A stretch of 64,000 bases of DNA from JAKAAZ01 sp963817855 (lineage in GTDB: Bacteria > Acidobacteriota > Terriglobia > Terriglobales > Acidobacteriaceae). A model generated the notes under the pieces. The model was not told where the DNA came from and searched no databases. It saw nothing but the letters and a program-made list of their open reading frames with translations. Below are positions 25,662 through 35,137 of the stretch, piece by piece. Position numbers and translations under genes: made by a program. The stretch covers positions 1,364,001 through 1,428,000 of the forward strand of contig CAWFQA010000001.1 of the NCBI GenBank assembly GCA_963817855.1, written 5' to 3'. Within the stretch, counting starts at the first letter, position 1. Every line of letters starts with the position of its first letter.

Positions 25662-27878
25662 GTGATTAGGTTGAAGTGTGCATCGGCGCTGCTTATTGCG
25701 TGTTGCCTGTCTGCCCCGCCATTGATTGCACAGATCGTGAAGGTGGATATAACGCCCTCCCATGCCACCAATCACTTTGTTCCGAAACAAACGCTGGGTG
25801 GGGGAATCGATCGCATTCAAACAGTCGCCATCGATAAATTGATGAACAAGACCATTCTGGATCGAGTGTTCACGTCAGGCTGGCAGCCCGTGACCTATCG
25901 ACAGAATACCGAGCTTGCCATCGAGGCCTGGCACTGGAATCCCAAAGGAACATGGAGCGACCCAAATGATCAGCAGGGATACTTCACTGGGTCAGACCAG
26001 CCGACGGAATTTATTCGCCACTCGTTCGGATATGCGTTGCCACATCGCGGAATCACTCGCGACGGCGGCTCAGTCACCGGTTATTCGCGATTGACGGACG
26101 GTGATACGTCAACCTACTGGAAAAGTAATCCATACCTTAGCAGCCGATATACAGGTGAAGAAGATTCACTCCATCCCCAATGGGTCATGATGGATCTTAG
26201 CAGCGTGCAGATGATCGACAGCATCAAGATCGCCTGGACGAACCCTCACGCAACCCAATACACAGTTCAATATTGGACTGGAACCATTCCATACGACAGC
26301 CCGCTAGACTTTCCCACCAACGGAGTCTGGCAAACATTTCCTCACGGCGTAATCAACTCGGGAAAGGGCGGCGTCGAGACAGTTCATCTTTCCGACCAAC
26401 TGATTCCTGCCAGATACCTGCGTATCCTGATGACGCACTCGTCCAATACATGCGATACGCACGGTTCCTCTGACCCGCGCAACTGCGTTGGCTATGCGAT
26501 CGACGAGCTCTATGCGGGAACCACGAGCGCTGACGGAAAGTTTCATGACGTGATTCGCCACACGGCGGATCAGGAACAGACGGTCACCGAGGCCTCATCC
26601 GTAGATTCCTGGCATACGGCAAAGGATCTTTTGACCACTAAAGAATCCCAAATGGGATTCGACTTGTTCTACACCAGCGGCGTGACCCAGGGTTTGCCGG
26701 CCGTTATTCCCATCGCGCTGATCTATGACAATCCAGACAATGCAGCCGCTGAAATCAAGTATCTTGAGGGCCGCCACTATCCCATCTCCTACGTCGAGAT
26801 GGGGGAGGAGGCCGATGGACAATACATCGCGCCGGAAGATGTTGCGGCTTTGTACATTCAATTTGCGATTGCGATTCATCGTGTCGATCCCAACATAAAA
26901 CTAGGCGGTCCTTCCTTTGAAGGCGTGAATCGGGACATTCTCTACTGGCCCAATGAGGATGGAAAGGCTTCGTGGCTTGGGCGATTTCTCGACTACTTAC
27001 GCGAACATGGCCACTTACAGGACCTGGCATTCTTTTCCTTCGAGCATTATCCCCTCGGCCCATGCGAAATCGCATGGAGCAGCCTGTATGACGAACCGCA
27101 GCTAGTCGCCAACATCATGAAGACATGGCGCAATGACGGCTTACCTGCAAACGTGCCTATGTTAATCACGGAGTCGAACCTTTCCTCGGCTGCCTCGGAA
27201 AATTACATGGACATCTTCGGCGGTATCTGGTTGGCCGACTATGTTGGTTCTTTCTTGAATGCGGGCGGAAAAGGTCTCTACTACTTCCACTATCTGCCAT
27301 TGCAAATGGAAAACGGCTGCAATAATTCCCCGGGAACGTTTGGCATGTTTACGGTAAATGCGAACTATCAAATTCAGCAGCCGCTGTCGCAATACTTTGC
27401 CAGCCGCATGATCAATTTTGAGTGGCTCCAGCATGACGGCGGCGAACACACCATCTATCCGGCGACCGGGACCTATGACGATGGCGCGCACCACACCATG
27501 GTCACGGCATACTCAGTGCTGCGTCCAGATCACGAATGGTCGGTCATGTTAGTGAATCGCGATCAGGAGCAGTCGCATAAGGTGCAGGTTGTCTTCGATA
27601 ATTCGCAAGATAAACCTGCCAGTTTTTTTTCTGGAGATGTCCACGTTTCTACGTTTGGGCGCGAGCAATATAAGTGGCATCCCGTGTTTCGACACGCAGA
27701 CACATCGCACATTCCAGAAACCCTGGATAAGATTCCGTTGCTGTATACCGACGGATACGCAGATCCGGACGGACCGATTCTGGAGTCGACTGTGCGCGGC
27801 GATAAGTCAACCGCGTACGAGATACCGCCGGCTTCGATTGTTGTACTCCGGGGAAATCTGGACACCGGCGCCAGATAA
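25662..27878 (+). CDS. Secreted clan GH-A glycoside hydrolase with F5/8-type module
   Basis: 738 residues, GTG start with GAGGAGGAAC upstream. A signal peptide (ending LIAQ, ~24) is followed by a discoidin/F5-8 type C-like carbohydrate-binding stretch (~130-290: DGDTSTYWKSNPY, WVMMDLSSVQMIDSIKIAWTN, IPARYLRILMT). The catalytic barrel (~330-600) has VEMGEEADG with E382/E383 at the acid/base position, where most GH-A enzymes have Asn-Glu, and ITESNLSS with E504 as likely nucleophile. A beta-sandwich with HEWSVMLVNRDQEQ follows. The arrangement resembles GH39/GH51/GH30-like enzymes but I cannot place the family. The substrate is inferred only from the neighbouring exo-glucosaminidase. Confidence 0.75.
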   Translation: MIRLKCASALLIACCLSAPPLIAQIVKVDITPSHATNHFVPKQTLGGGIDRIQTVAIDKLMNKTILDRVFTSGWQPVTYRQNTELAIEAWHWNPKGTWSDPNDQQGYFTGSDQPTEFIRHSFGYALPHRGITRDGGSVTGYSRLTDGDTSTYWKSNPYLSSRYTGEEDSLHPQWVMMDLSSVQMIDSIKIAWTNPHATQYTVQYWTGTIPYDSPLDFPTNGVWQTFPHGVINSGKGGVETVHLSDQLIPARYLRILMTHSSNTCDTHGSSDPRNCVGYAIDELYAGTTSADGKFHDVIRHTADQEQTVTEASSVDSWHTAKDLLTTKESQMGFDLFYTSGVTQGLPAVIPIALIYDNPDNAAAEIKYLEGRHYPISYVEMGEEADGQYIAPEDVAALYIQFAIAIHRVDPNIKLGGPSFEGVNRDILYWPNEDGKASWLGRFLDYLREHGHLQDLAFFSFEHYPLGPCEIAWSSLYDEPQLVANIMKTWRNDGLPANVPMLITESNLSSAASENYMDIFGGIWLADYVGSFLNAGGKGLYYFHYLPLQMENGCNNSPGTFGMFTVNANYQIQQPLSQYFASRMINFEWLQHDGGEHTIYPATGTYDDGAHHTMVTAYSVLRPDHEWSVMLVNRDQEQSHKVQVVFDNSQDKPASFFSGDVHVSTFGREQYKWHPVFRHADTSHIPETLDKIPLLYTDGYADPDGPILESTVRGDKSTAYEIPPASIVVLRGNLDTGAR

Positions 27879-27966
27879 GCGACCACTCGAAATAGCCATG
27901 CCGCTGGCAACGGCAGTCGCGCCGTTCGCGTCCAACGTACGGGCCAGCCACCAAAGGCTGTCCTGT

Positions 27967-28773
27967 ATGTTGGCGGGGAAGATTGTGGAGCGAGTGTCTT
28001 TGTCGGCCCTGAAACGACGCGCTGTCGTTGCTTGTCTGGGCTTAGGATTCTCATGTTGTGCGACATGGGGGCAACAAACGCCTCCCGCCAAACCAGTAAC
28101 AGATCCGCCGAAACCTCTGAGGTCTGTACCGTCTACTCCCATTGATAAGAAGGCAGCTGAACTGGGCGAATCCACGTGGAATCCAGCGTGGAATCAAATT
28201 GTCGCGCAAGCCTTGCCACCCGTGCTGCTATCGAACCGAGTCCCACGGGATGTGCGTCATTTTTGTCCGCGATTCTATGTCATGACCGACGCGCAAAAGC
28301 GCACGTTCTGGGCCTATTTTTTTCAGGCGCTCGCAGGCGCCGAGGCCGGCCTCAACCCTGACGCGACCGCTCGCCACACTGAGCCGAAACTGGCGCACGA
28401 AGAGCACGTGCCTGTCACGAATGTGCGCACCGAGGGATTGTTGCAGCTTACCTATGCCGACCGTCAGCGATACGGCTGCCCATTCGATGAAGACGCCGAC
28501 AGAGGGCTACCGCCGGATGATCCCGCAAGAACCATTCTTCAACCGAAGAACAACCTTGTTTGTGGAGTCGCGATTCTGAAGAATCAATTGATCGACCTGC
28601 ACCGGCCGCTGCTTTGGAGTAATTCATACTGGTCCACGCTGCGCCCGGGAACGCCCGGCTATCACAACTTTGCGAAGCAAATGACCAATCCACCCTCCGC
28701 TTGCGGCTTGCACGCGGAACTCTCCCATCGCCACTCGCAGCCGGAGCAAGCTGAGGAAGCGGATACTCCCTGA
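27967..28773 (+). CDS. Lysozyme-like (SLT-type) muramidase, probably secreted
   Basis: 268 residues from ATG 27967, chosen for the AAAGG upstream and because the signal peptide (KRRAVVACLGLGFSCCATWGQ) then sits at the N-terminus; ATG 27898 is an alternative. The C-terminal domain follows lytic transglycosylase spacing: ALAGAEAGLNPDA with the catalytic-type Glu, TEGLLQLTYADRQRYGC, and DPARTILQPKNNLVCGVAIL. A Pro-rich linker (TPPAKPVTDPPKPLR) follows the signal. It starts ~90 bases after the GH-A gene and may belong to the same transcript. It likely cuts peptidoglycan, either in self wall turnover or against other bacteria. Confidence 0.75.
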   Translation: MLAGKIVERVSLSALKRRAVVACLGLGFSCCATWGQQTPPAKPVTDPPKPLRSVPSTPIDKKAAELGESTWNPAWNQIVAQALPPVLLSNRVPRDVRHFCPRFYVMTDAQKRTFWAYFFQALAGAEAGLNPDATARHTEPKLAHEEHVPVTNVRTEGLLQLTYADRQRYGCPFDEDADRGLPPDDPARTILQPKNNLVCGVAILKNQLIDLHRPLLWSNSYWSTLRPGTPGYHNFAKQMTNPPSACGLHAELSHRHSQPEQAEEADTP

Positions 28774-28777
28774 GTTT

Positions 28778-29287
28778 CTACGCTTGTTTGCGATCCATCC
28801 AGCGGTACACGCGGTTCCATACCACTGCAACCAACAGGGATATCACAATTCCAAGAGAGACTTCCAAAAAGCGTTGCAGGGCGATCTGCCACAGCGGGCC
28901 TGGATAAGGAATCAGGACGATGATGGCGACAGTTACGCCGCCTAGACGTCCGGCATTTTTGTAATTGAGCGCGGTACATAAGATCATCACCACCAGAACT
29001 GCCAAAGCGAACACGAGGAGGAAATGGTGCCAGACTAACGAAGTCAGCAGCCCGACAATGGCACCCATGGCGGTTCCGGCGAGGCGGTCGCGAGAAGCCA
29101 GGACCGTGGCGCCGACTTCCGACTGCATAACTACGATAGCGCTGATAGCTCCCCAGTAGCCGCCGGGCAAATGGAGCATGCCCGCGATCCAGTACGCCAG
29201 CGCGGCAGCCAGTGCCGTTCGTATTCCTTGCTGTAGACTCAGGCGATCATGGTCGGCGGCGGCGGCCGTCAAAGCAATGTCGGTCAT
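28778..29287 (-). CDS. FUSC-family-like membrane protein
   Basis: 169 residues, mostly hydrophobic, with four to five membrane helices (LAAALAYWIAGMLHL, AISAIVVMQ, AGTAMGAIVGLLTSLVW, FALAVLVVMILCTAL, FLEVSLGIVISLLVAVVW). The GGYWGAISAIVVMQSEVGATVLASRDRLAGT region is the typical FUSC/aromatic-acid-exporter signature. It is about one membrane half of a full-length FUSC protein, a size known for stand-alone short members. Substrate unknown. Confidence 0.8.
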   Translation of the reverse strand: MTDIALTAAAADHDRLSLQQGIRTALAAALAYWIAGMLHLPGGYWGAISAIVVMQSEVGATVLASRDRLAGTAMGAIVGLLTSLVWHHFLLVFALAVLVVMILCTALNYKNAGRLGGVTVAIIVLIPYPGPLWQIALQRFLEVSLGIVISLLVAVVWNRVYRWMDRKQA

Positions 29288-29354
29288 GCAAGGAATTTTA
29301 CATAGGTAGCGAGCGACCCACCCAACTGGACCAACCAGTGGGATGCTGCGCGAC

Positions 29355-30884
29355 TTACTTGCGTTCCGTGCTCAAGGCCTTTTGCACCTTGCTATGCTTC
29401 ACGCTGTAGGTAAAGTAAATCAAAAGGCCAACCACCAGCCATGCGATCACGACTTCTTTCGTCAATGCGGGAAGCGTCCACACCAGGTAGAGAGCGGTCA
29501 CAATTCCGCAAATCGGCACCAGGGGCACCCATGGAGTTTTGAAAGGGCGGGGCAGGTCGGGCATGCGTCGCCGCAGAATCCATACGCCGGCGCAGACAAT
29601 GGCGAACGCCAACAGCGTGCCCATATTCACAAGCTCCGCCAGTTTGCCGATCGGCAGCAGGGCAGGCAAGAAGGCGACGATAACACCGACAACTATGTTT
29701 GAAACGTATGGGGTTCGGAATCGTGGATGAATTTTGCCGGCCCACTTCCACAGCAGTCCATCCCGTGACATCGAAAAGAAAATCCGGCTTTGCGCCAGCA
29801 GCATCACCAGCATTACAGTGGCGAGTCCAAAAACGGCTCCCACTTTGACCAGTATGCTTCCCCATTCAATCCCACTTGCGTCGATGGCGATGGCCATGGG
29901 ATCGGCTACGTTCAACGTTTTATAGCTCACCATGCCTGTCATTGCAGCGGAGACAAGAATGTAGAGCACCGTACAAATCACCAGCGTCCCCAGGATCCCG
30001 ATAGGCATATCGCGTTGCGGATTCTTCGCTTCCTGTGCCGCTGTGGAGACGGCGTCGAAACCAATGTAGGCAAAGAAAATGGACGCGGCTCCCGCCGTGA
30101 TGCCCCCAATTCCGAAGCGGCCCGGGCCCTCGGAAGGTGGGATGTAAGGGTGCCAGTTCATCTTGGCCAGATGGGGATGATGAACTAGGAATCCAGCCCC
30201 GATGACGAGGAATACGCCGACCGCAGCCAATTTGATCAGGACCATAGCCGTATTCAGATTGGCCGATTCCTCAATCCCTACGACCAGGATCAGGGTGACA
30301 ACCAGAATGGCGAGAAAGGCGACCAGGTTGAAGACGCCTGTGACATGGGGCATAGCGGCGAGGTTTACGCCAGCTGGCACAGACATGCGCGGTACCCAGT
30401 GGGCATCATAAAAGTAGAGTACGTTGCCATAGGTGGTCGCCAACTGCGGCGGTATGTAGATGTGGAAGTCCTGTAACAGGCTGTCAAAATACCCACTCCA
30501 TCCGGAAGCGACGGTGGCTGCTCCAAACGCGTATTCCAGCACCAGATCCCAGCCGATCATCCACGCAACAAATTCACCCAGCGTCGCATATCCATAGGTG
30601 TAGGCGGAACCGGCAATGGGGATCAGCGCAGCGAACTCAGCGTAGCATAGGCCGGCGAATGCGCAAGTGACGCCAGCCACAATAAAGCTAAGGGTGACGG
30701 CGGGGCCAGCATGAATTGCGGCCGCCTGGCCCGTCAGGACGAAGATGCCCGCGCCAATGACAGCTCCGATTCCAAGAGTGACGAGGTTCAGAGGGCCGAG
30801 CGCCCGCTTCAGCTCGTGTTCGCCTTCTTGATGCGCCTCCTGCAGAAGCATGGACATGGGCTTGATCGCCCCGAGTTTTGCCAT
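29355..30884 (-). CDS. APC-superfamily amino acid permease
   Basis: 509 residues with about 12 to 14 membrane helices. The first helix shows LVTLGIGAVIGAGIFVLTGQ, the unwound substrate-binding helix of cationic amino acid transporters (CAT/YfnA type), and GFDAVSTAAQEAKNPQRDMPIGI in helix 6-7 is likewise conserved. A GGGAG lies about a dozen bases upstream of the ATG. No metabolic partner is adjacent. Import of a cationic or neutral amino acid is the likely role. Confidence 0.92.
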   Translation of the reverse strand: MAKLGAIKPMSMLLQEAHQEGEHELKRALGPLNLVTLGIGAVIGAGIFVLTGQAAAIHAGPAVTLSFIVAGVTCAFAGLCYAEFAALIPIAGSAYTYGYATLGEFVAWMIGWDLVLEYAFGAATVASGWSGYFDSLLQDFHIYIPPQLATTYGNVLYFYDAHWVPRMSVPAGVNLAAMPHVTGVFNLVAFLAILVVTLILVVGIEESANLNTAMVLIKLAAVGVFLVIGAGFLVHHPHLAKMNWHPYIPPSEGPGRFGIGGITAGAASIFFAYIGFDAVSTAAQEAKNPQRDMPIGILGTLVICTVLYILVSAAMTGMVSYKTLNVADPMAIAIDASGIEWGSILVKVGAVFGLATVMLVMLLAQSRIFFSMSRDGLLWKWAGKIHPRFRTPYVSNIVVGVIVAFLPALLPIGKLAELVNMGTLLAFAIVCAGVWILRRRMPDLPRPFKTPWVPLVPICGIVTALYLVWTLPALTKEVVIAWLVVGLLIYFTYSVKHSKVQKALSTERK

Positions 30885-31000
30885 GTTGAAAGGTTTCTCC
30901 CGAGTGTTCTCTAAACCGTCCGAATACAGATCGCGGCTTCGCCAGCAATATTTGCGTAGCTCGATAGTACCGTACGGAGCGATTTCCTAGTAGGAAGCTA

Positions 31001-31648
31001 CTACACCAGTAGCGCCAGAAACTCCTGAACGATTTGACGGGCGCTTTCGCCGTCCGAATTTTCATTATTAGGGACAGGTAACAGGTCTGAGATCACAGCC
31101 AGCGAATCCGCCCCGGCATCGATTACGCTGCGGCAATTTTTCCTTGCAATTCCGCCAATTGCGACCAGCGGCTTGGAGGTTAGGTTACGTGCGGCTCTCA
31201 GCCCCGCGAGCCCTACCGTCGGATCTGGATTGACTTTGGACCCGGTCGGAAAAATCGGGCCATAGGCGATGTAGTCGCAACTTGTCTTGTCGGCTTCCAT
31301 CACTTGCTTGATGGAGTTTGTGGACACGCCGACCCATCGTGTCGCGCCGACAATTCTGCGCGCGTCTTCTGCCGTTACATCTCCCTGGCCTATATGGACG
31401 CCATCGAACCCGGCAAGCAGCGCCAGGTCTGGGCGATCGTTGAATATGAGGCGCGCCCCACCATTCGCCGGGAATATTTCGCGGATCCGGACAGCATCCC
31501 ACAGCATCTGCCGCGCGCTACCCTGCTTGTTGCGGTACTGCACCAGCGTGACTCCGGCATTGTGCCAGGCGGTAGCAATGGATGTTAAATCCAGCGAGCG
31601 AGCAGCCAGCAAGTCCACGTCCAGGACGGGGTAGAGGGGGGTCAGCAT
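31001..31648 (-). CDS. thiE: Thiamine-phosphate synthase
   Basis: Couples the pyrimidine and thiazole phosphates to thiamine phosphate. 215 residues, the normal TIM-barrel length. Visible motifs: VTLVQYRNK (pyrimidine-pyrophosphate site), FNDRPDLALLAGFDGVHIGQ, VGVSTNS, the YGPIFPTGSK phosphate region, and PLVAIGGI. It starts five bases after accC, so it appears cotranscribed with the biotin carboxylase genes. No TPP riboswitch is visible before it or before accB. Confidence 0.88.
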   Translation of the reverse strand: MLTPLYPVLDVDLLAARSLDLTSIATAWHNAGVTLVQYRNKQGSARQMLWDAVRIREIFPANGGARLIFNDRPDLALLAGFDGVHIGQGDVTAEDARRIVGATRWVGVSTNSIKQVMEADKTSCDYIAYGPIFPTGSKVNPDPTVGLAGLRAARNLTSKPLVAIGGIARKNCRSVIDAGADSLAVISDLLPVPNNENSDGESARQIVQEFLALLV

Positions 31649-31653
31649 GTCGG

Positions 31654-33024
31654 CTACTGCGAGGACTCCTGGCGCGTCTTCTCGCGTTCAAAAAAGCGTT
31701 CCATAAACTTGGTATCGAATGCGCCCGCACGGAAGTCTTCATCCGCGAAGATGCGTTGATGCAAAGGTATCGTGGTGTAGATGCCTTCGACGACAAACAT
31801 GCTTAACGCGCGCTCCATGCGAGCCACCGCTTCCGCGCGATCCCGTCCATGCACAATCAGTTTTGCGATCAACGAGTCGTAGTACGGCGGTACAACTCCT
31901 TCCGCATATTGTGCGGTGTCTACGCGCACGCCATTGCCACCGGGCAGGTTAAATACCGTGATCTTTCCTGCCGAGGGAGTGAATTTTTCAGGGTGTTCCG
32001 CATTGATGCGGCACTCAATGGCGTGACCGTGCATCTCGATCGGTTTCGTAATAATCTCGCTGAGCCTTTCGCCTGCGGCGATGCGAAATTGCGCCTTCAC
32101 CAGGTCCACGCCTGTGACTAGCTCAGTGACAGGATGCTCCACCTGAATTCGCGTGTTCATTTCGATGAAGTATAGCTGGCCATCTTCATCCATCAGGAAT
32201 TCAACCGTGCCCGCGTTCATGTAGCCGATTGTTTCCAGGCATCGCTTCAGCGTTGCACCAATCTCCTCGCGCATCTTCGGCGTTACCTGCAGCGAAGGCG
32301 ACTCTTCAATCAGCTTTTGGTGGCGTCTTTGAATGGAGCATTCTCTCTCACCCAGAGACATCACATTTCCGTGCTCGTCCGCCAGCACCTGAAATTCGAT
32401 GTGGCGTGGCCTCTCGATGAATTTCTCCATGTACAGATCGCCATTGCCGAACGCATTCTGCGCTTCGGTTCGAGCTGCGCGAAAGAAGTTTGGCAGCTCT
32501 TCCGCGCTGCGTACCACGCGCATGCCACGGCCGCCGCCGCCCGCGGAAGCTTTCAGAATGACGGGATAACCAATCTGCTGGGCCCAGTCCAGTGCTTCTT
32601 CTTCGCTCTGGATGACGCCTTCCGAGCCAGGAAGAATTGGAACCCTGGCTCGCTTCATCGACATTCGCGCCTTTTCTTTTTCACCCATCAGACGCGTGAC
32701 TTCCGGCGGCGGTCCAATGAATTTGATGTTGGAGGCGCGACAGACTTCAGCGAAATTCGCGTTCTCGCTCAACAAGCCATAGCCAGGATGGATGGCATCT
32801 ACATCGGCAATTTCTGCAGCGCTGATGACGGCAGGAACGTTCAGATAGCTGTCGGCGGAGCGCGGAGGTCCAATGCAGATGGCCTCGTCGGCGAACCGTA
32901 CATGCAGAGAATTTCGATCGGCCTCGCTGTAAATCGCAACCGTACGAATGCCCATTTCCTTGCAGGCACTCATGATGCGCAGCGCGATTTCGCCACGATT
33001 GGCGATAAGAACTTTTCGGAACAT
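31654..33024 (-). CDS. accC: Acetyl-CoA carboxylase, biotin carboxylase subunit
   Basis: ATP-dependent carboxylation of the biotin on AccB, the first step of fatty-acid synthesis. 456 residues from ATG 33024 (TTGAGG upstream). Motifs: FRKVLIANRGEIALRI at the N-terminus, the ATP-grasp glycine loop KASAGGGGRGMRVV, the catalytic EMNTRIQVEHPVTE, and GHAIECRINAE. It is downstream of accB with a 73-base gap. Confidence 0.97.
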   Translation of the reverse strand: MFRKVLIANRGEIALRIMSACKEMGIRTVAIYSEADRNSLHVRFADEAICIGPPRSADSYLNVPAVISAAEIADVDAIHPGYGLLSENANFAEVCRASNIKFIGPPPEVTRLMGEKEKARMSMKRARVPILPGSEGVIQSEEEALDWAQQIGYPVILKASAGGGGRGMRVVRSAEELPNFFRAARTEAQNAFGNGDLYMEKFIERPRHIEFQVLADEHGNVMSLGERECSIQRRHQKLIEESPSLQVTPKMREEIGATLKRCLETIGYMNAGTVEFLMDEDGQLYFIEMNTRIQVEHPVTELVTGVDLVKAQFRIAAGERLSEIITKPIEMHGHAIECRINAEHPEKFTPSAGKITVFNLPGGNGVRVDTAQYAEGVVPPYYDSLIAKLIVHGRDRAEAVARMERALSMFVVEGIYTTIPLHQRIFADEDFRAGAFDTKFMERFFEREKTRQESSQ

Positions 33025-33097
33025 AAACCTCAACTCAGTGAAGGTGTTGAACTCGGGGGAGTTTGCGAATCACAAGTCCCGCTGACCGTTCAAAGCT

Positions 33098-33619
33098 TTA
33101 GCGCGGGCGGATAGCAAAAAGAGGTTGACCGTATTCCACGGGCTGTCCGCTCGCGACCATGCGTTTCACAACTTCGCCGGTTACATCCGACTCAATTTCA
33201 TTCATTAGCTTCATCGCTTCCACGATGCACACGACTTGTCCGGATTCCACCTGGTCGCCCACTTTGATATAAGGTTCGGCGCCGGGGGCGGACGCTTCAT
33301 AAAATGTCCCGACAATGGGAGACTTGATGATGTGCAGTCCATCCTCTTCGCTCGCGGCGGGTGCCTGGTGGGCTGCTGCCGCTTCGGCTGTTACGTGGGG
33401 AAGATGCACGGGCGCGGCAACTGCATGTGTCGGGGCTGCGGGCGCGTGCTGCAGCAGATGGGCCAGTTGGCTCAGATCCACATTGGGCGCCGAGCGGCCG
33501 TGGCCGGCAAAGCTAAGATGAACTTTCAGACCGTCCTGTTCCAGGTCGAATTCGCCCACTTCCTGCTGTTTGAGAAATTCGATAAGGTCTTTCAACGATT
33601 GCAACTGTCCGGCATTCAT
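33098..33619 (-). CDS. accB: Acetyl-CoA carboxylase, biotin carboxyl carrier protein
   Basis: Carries biotin for AccC and the carboxyltransferase. 173 residues from ATG 33619; GGAG is 12 bases upstream and a GTG at 33625 is an alternative start. An N-terminal helical part (LQSLKDLIEFLKQQEVGEFDLE) is joined by an Ala/Pro/His-rich linker (~60-100) to the biotinyl domain, with the target lysine in VEAMKLMNEI. The usual neighbour efp is absent between this gene and the M24 peptidase upstream. Confidence 0.95.
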   Translation of the reverse strand: MNAGQLQSLKDLIEFLKQQEVGEFDLEQDGLKVHLSFAGHGRSAPNVDLSQLAHLLQHAPAAPTHAVAAPVHLPHVTAEAAAAHQAPAASEEDGLHIIKSPIVGTFYEASAPGAEPYIKVGDQVESGQVVCIVEAMKLMNEIESDVTGEVVKRMVASGQPVEYGQPLFAIRPR

Positions 33620-33758
33620 ACGTTTCACGTGCTCCTTAACAGGCACTCCTACAATTCTGTAGCGTCCTTGCAAGTATAGTGGTTTCGGCCAGCCCTGGTC
33701 GCGTCCGGGACTCCAAATTCGCAACAGGCGAGGTCAAAATCATGCTAGCTGCAGACTT

Positions 33759-34879
33759 TTATAGCTCAATCCAGGCTTTTGTCGCCGGGGTCAAAATTTC
33801 CGCACCGCTGCGAGTGACCAACACCATATCCTCGATCCGCACGCCAAAACGACCGGGTAAATAGATGCCGGGTTCAATTGTAATCACCATGCCAGGTTTT
33901 AGTGTTTGCTGTTGTTTTGCCGCGATGCGTGGACCTTCGTGAATTTCCATTCCCACACCATGCCCGGTCGAATGGGTAAAGAAATCGGCCAATTTCGCGC
34001 GTCTTAAGACGCTTCGCGCGGCTTCGTCCACCTCGCCACATGGAACTCCCGGCTTCACGGCGGCGATTGCGGCGAGCTGCGCCTCAAGAACGGCTTCATA
34101 CGCGTCGCGCTCTGCGGTCGTCGCCGGTCCCAGGTGCACGGTACGTGTCATGTCGGAACAATATCCGCGCAGTAACACACCAAAGTCGAGCACGACGAAT
34201 CCCCGCCGAGGCATTCGCTGCTCGGTCGCATGCCCATGGGGCAGCGCAGAACGAGGACCGCTGGCAACAATGGTCTCGAATGACATGCCCTCCGCTCCCG
34301 CCATTCGTGCCGCGAACTCGAGATGTGCCGCAACTTCGACTTCGCGCTTGCCGGGTTCAATTTGCGTCAGCAGGTCTTCGAAGAGCCGGCAGCCTAGCAA
34401 GGCCGCTGCCCGAATTCGTGCAATTTCCTCGGAGTCCTTCACTTCGCGCAGCCCTGCCGTCAAAGGAGGCACAGGTTGAAAGAATCCGCGCCGCAGTTTG
34501 GATGGAATCCACTGCCGCATCGCATCCAATGTGGCGACGGTGGTGTGTTCCGCGTCAATGGCGCAACGGCGAACGCCGCCCGACACCATTGAAGCGCAGG
34601 CCTCCCGCAGGATGGGACCCTGAGCGATCACCACGCCCGCATGTTTGGTTTCCTGCTTGGCTTGCTGAATGTAGCGGCCATCGGTAAACAGTACGGGCTT
34701 GTTAGGCTTACATTTCGACGCTTTGCCTTGTCTTGGTTCCGCAATGGCAGAACAATCGCTGCGTTCGACCCGGTGAACCCGGTTAGATAGCGCACATCAA
34801 TTGGATGGGTAATTAGCATCGCACCTGCGTCAGATGCAGCGGACTGGAGCGCGGCAGACAATCTCTTCAGGCGAACCAT
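33759..34879 (-). pseudogene. M24 Xaa-Pro aminopeptidase-like gene, split by a frameshift
   Basis: Metallopeptidase of the creatinase/PepQ-PapA type. The first frame (34879-34628) gives the N-terminus with ITHPIDVRYLTGFTGSNAAIV. The second frame holds LFTDGRYIQQAKQETKHAGVVIAQGP and then the catalytic domain to 33759. All five metal ligands are visible: VLDFGV, CSDMTRT, STGHGVGMEIHEGP, TIEPGIY and RIEDM. The frames differ by one base lost (or two gained) somewhere between about 34690 and 34790, in the variable stretch after SNAAIV. The catalytic part is unaffected, so decay looks recent or the change is a sequence error. Confidence 0.8.
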
Positions 34880-35137
34880 ACGTTTTGGTTATAGCATCCG
34901 GCAGACTTGATCGGCAGAAGGTTCGTGGGGCATTCCGTCACCAGCGATATTCCAGGGGCCGAGTCGCACACGACAGTTCGGTATATCCAAGTAGATCGCG
35001 TCCCAGGATGCAAACTAGCCTGACGTCGCTACCTATATAGATGGCTCCGGTCAGAATCCAGCCGCTACGCCCATCCATATGCCGAGACGACGGGTTTCGC
35101 CCGCCGCGGGGGCGACTGCTATAAACTGGGAGGCATC

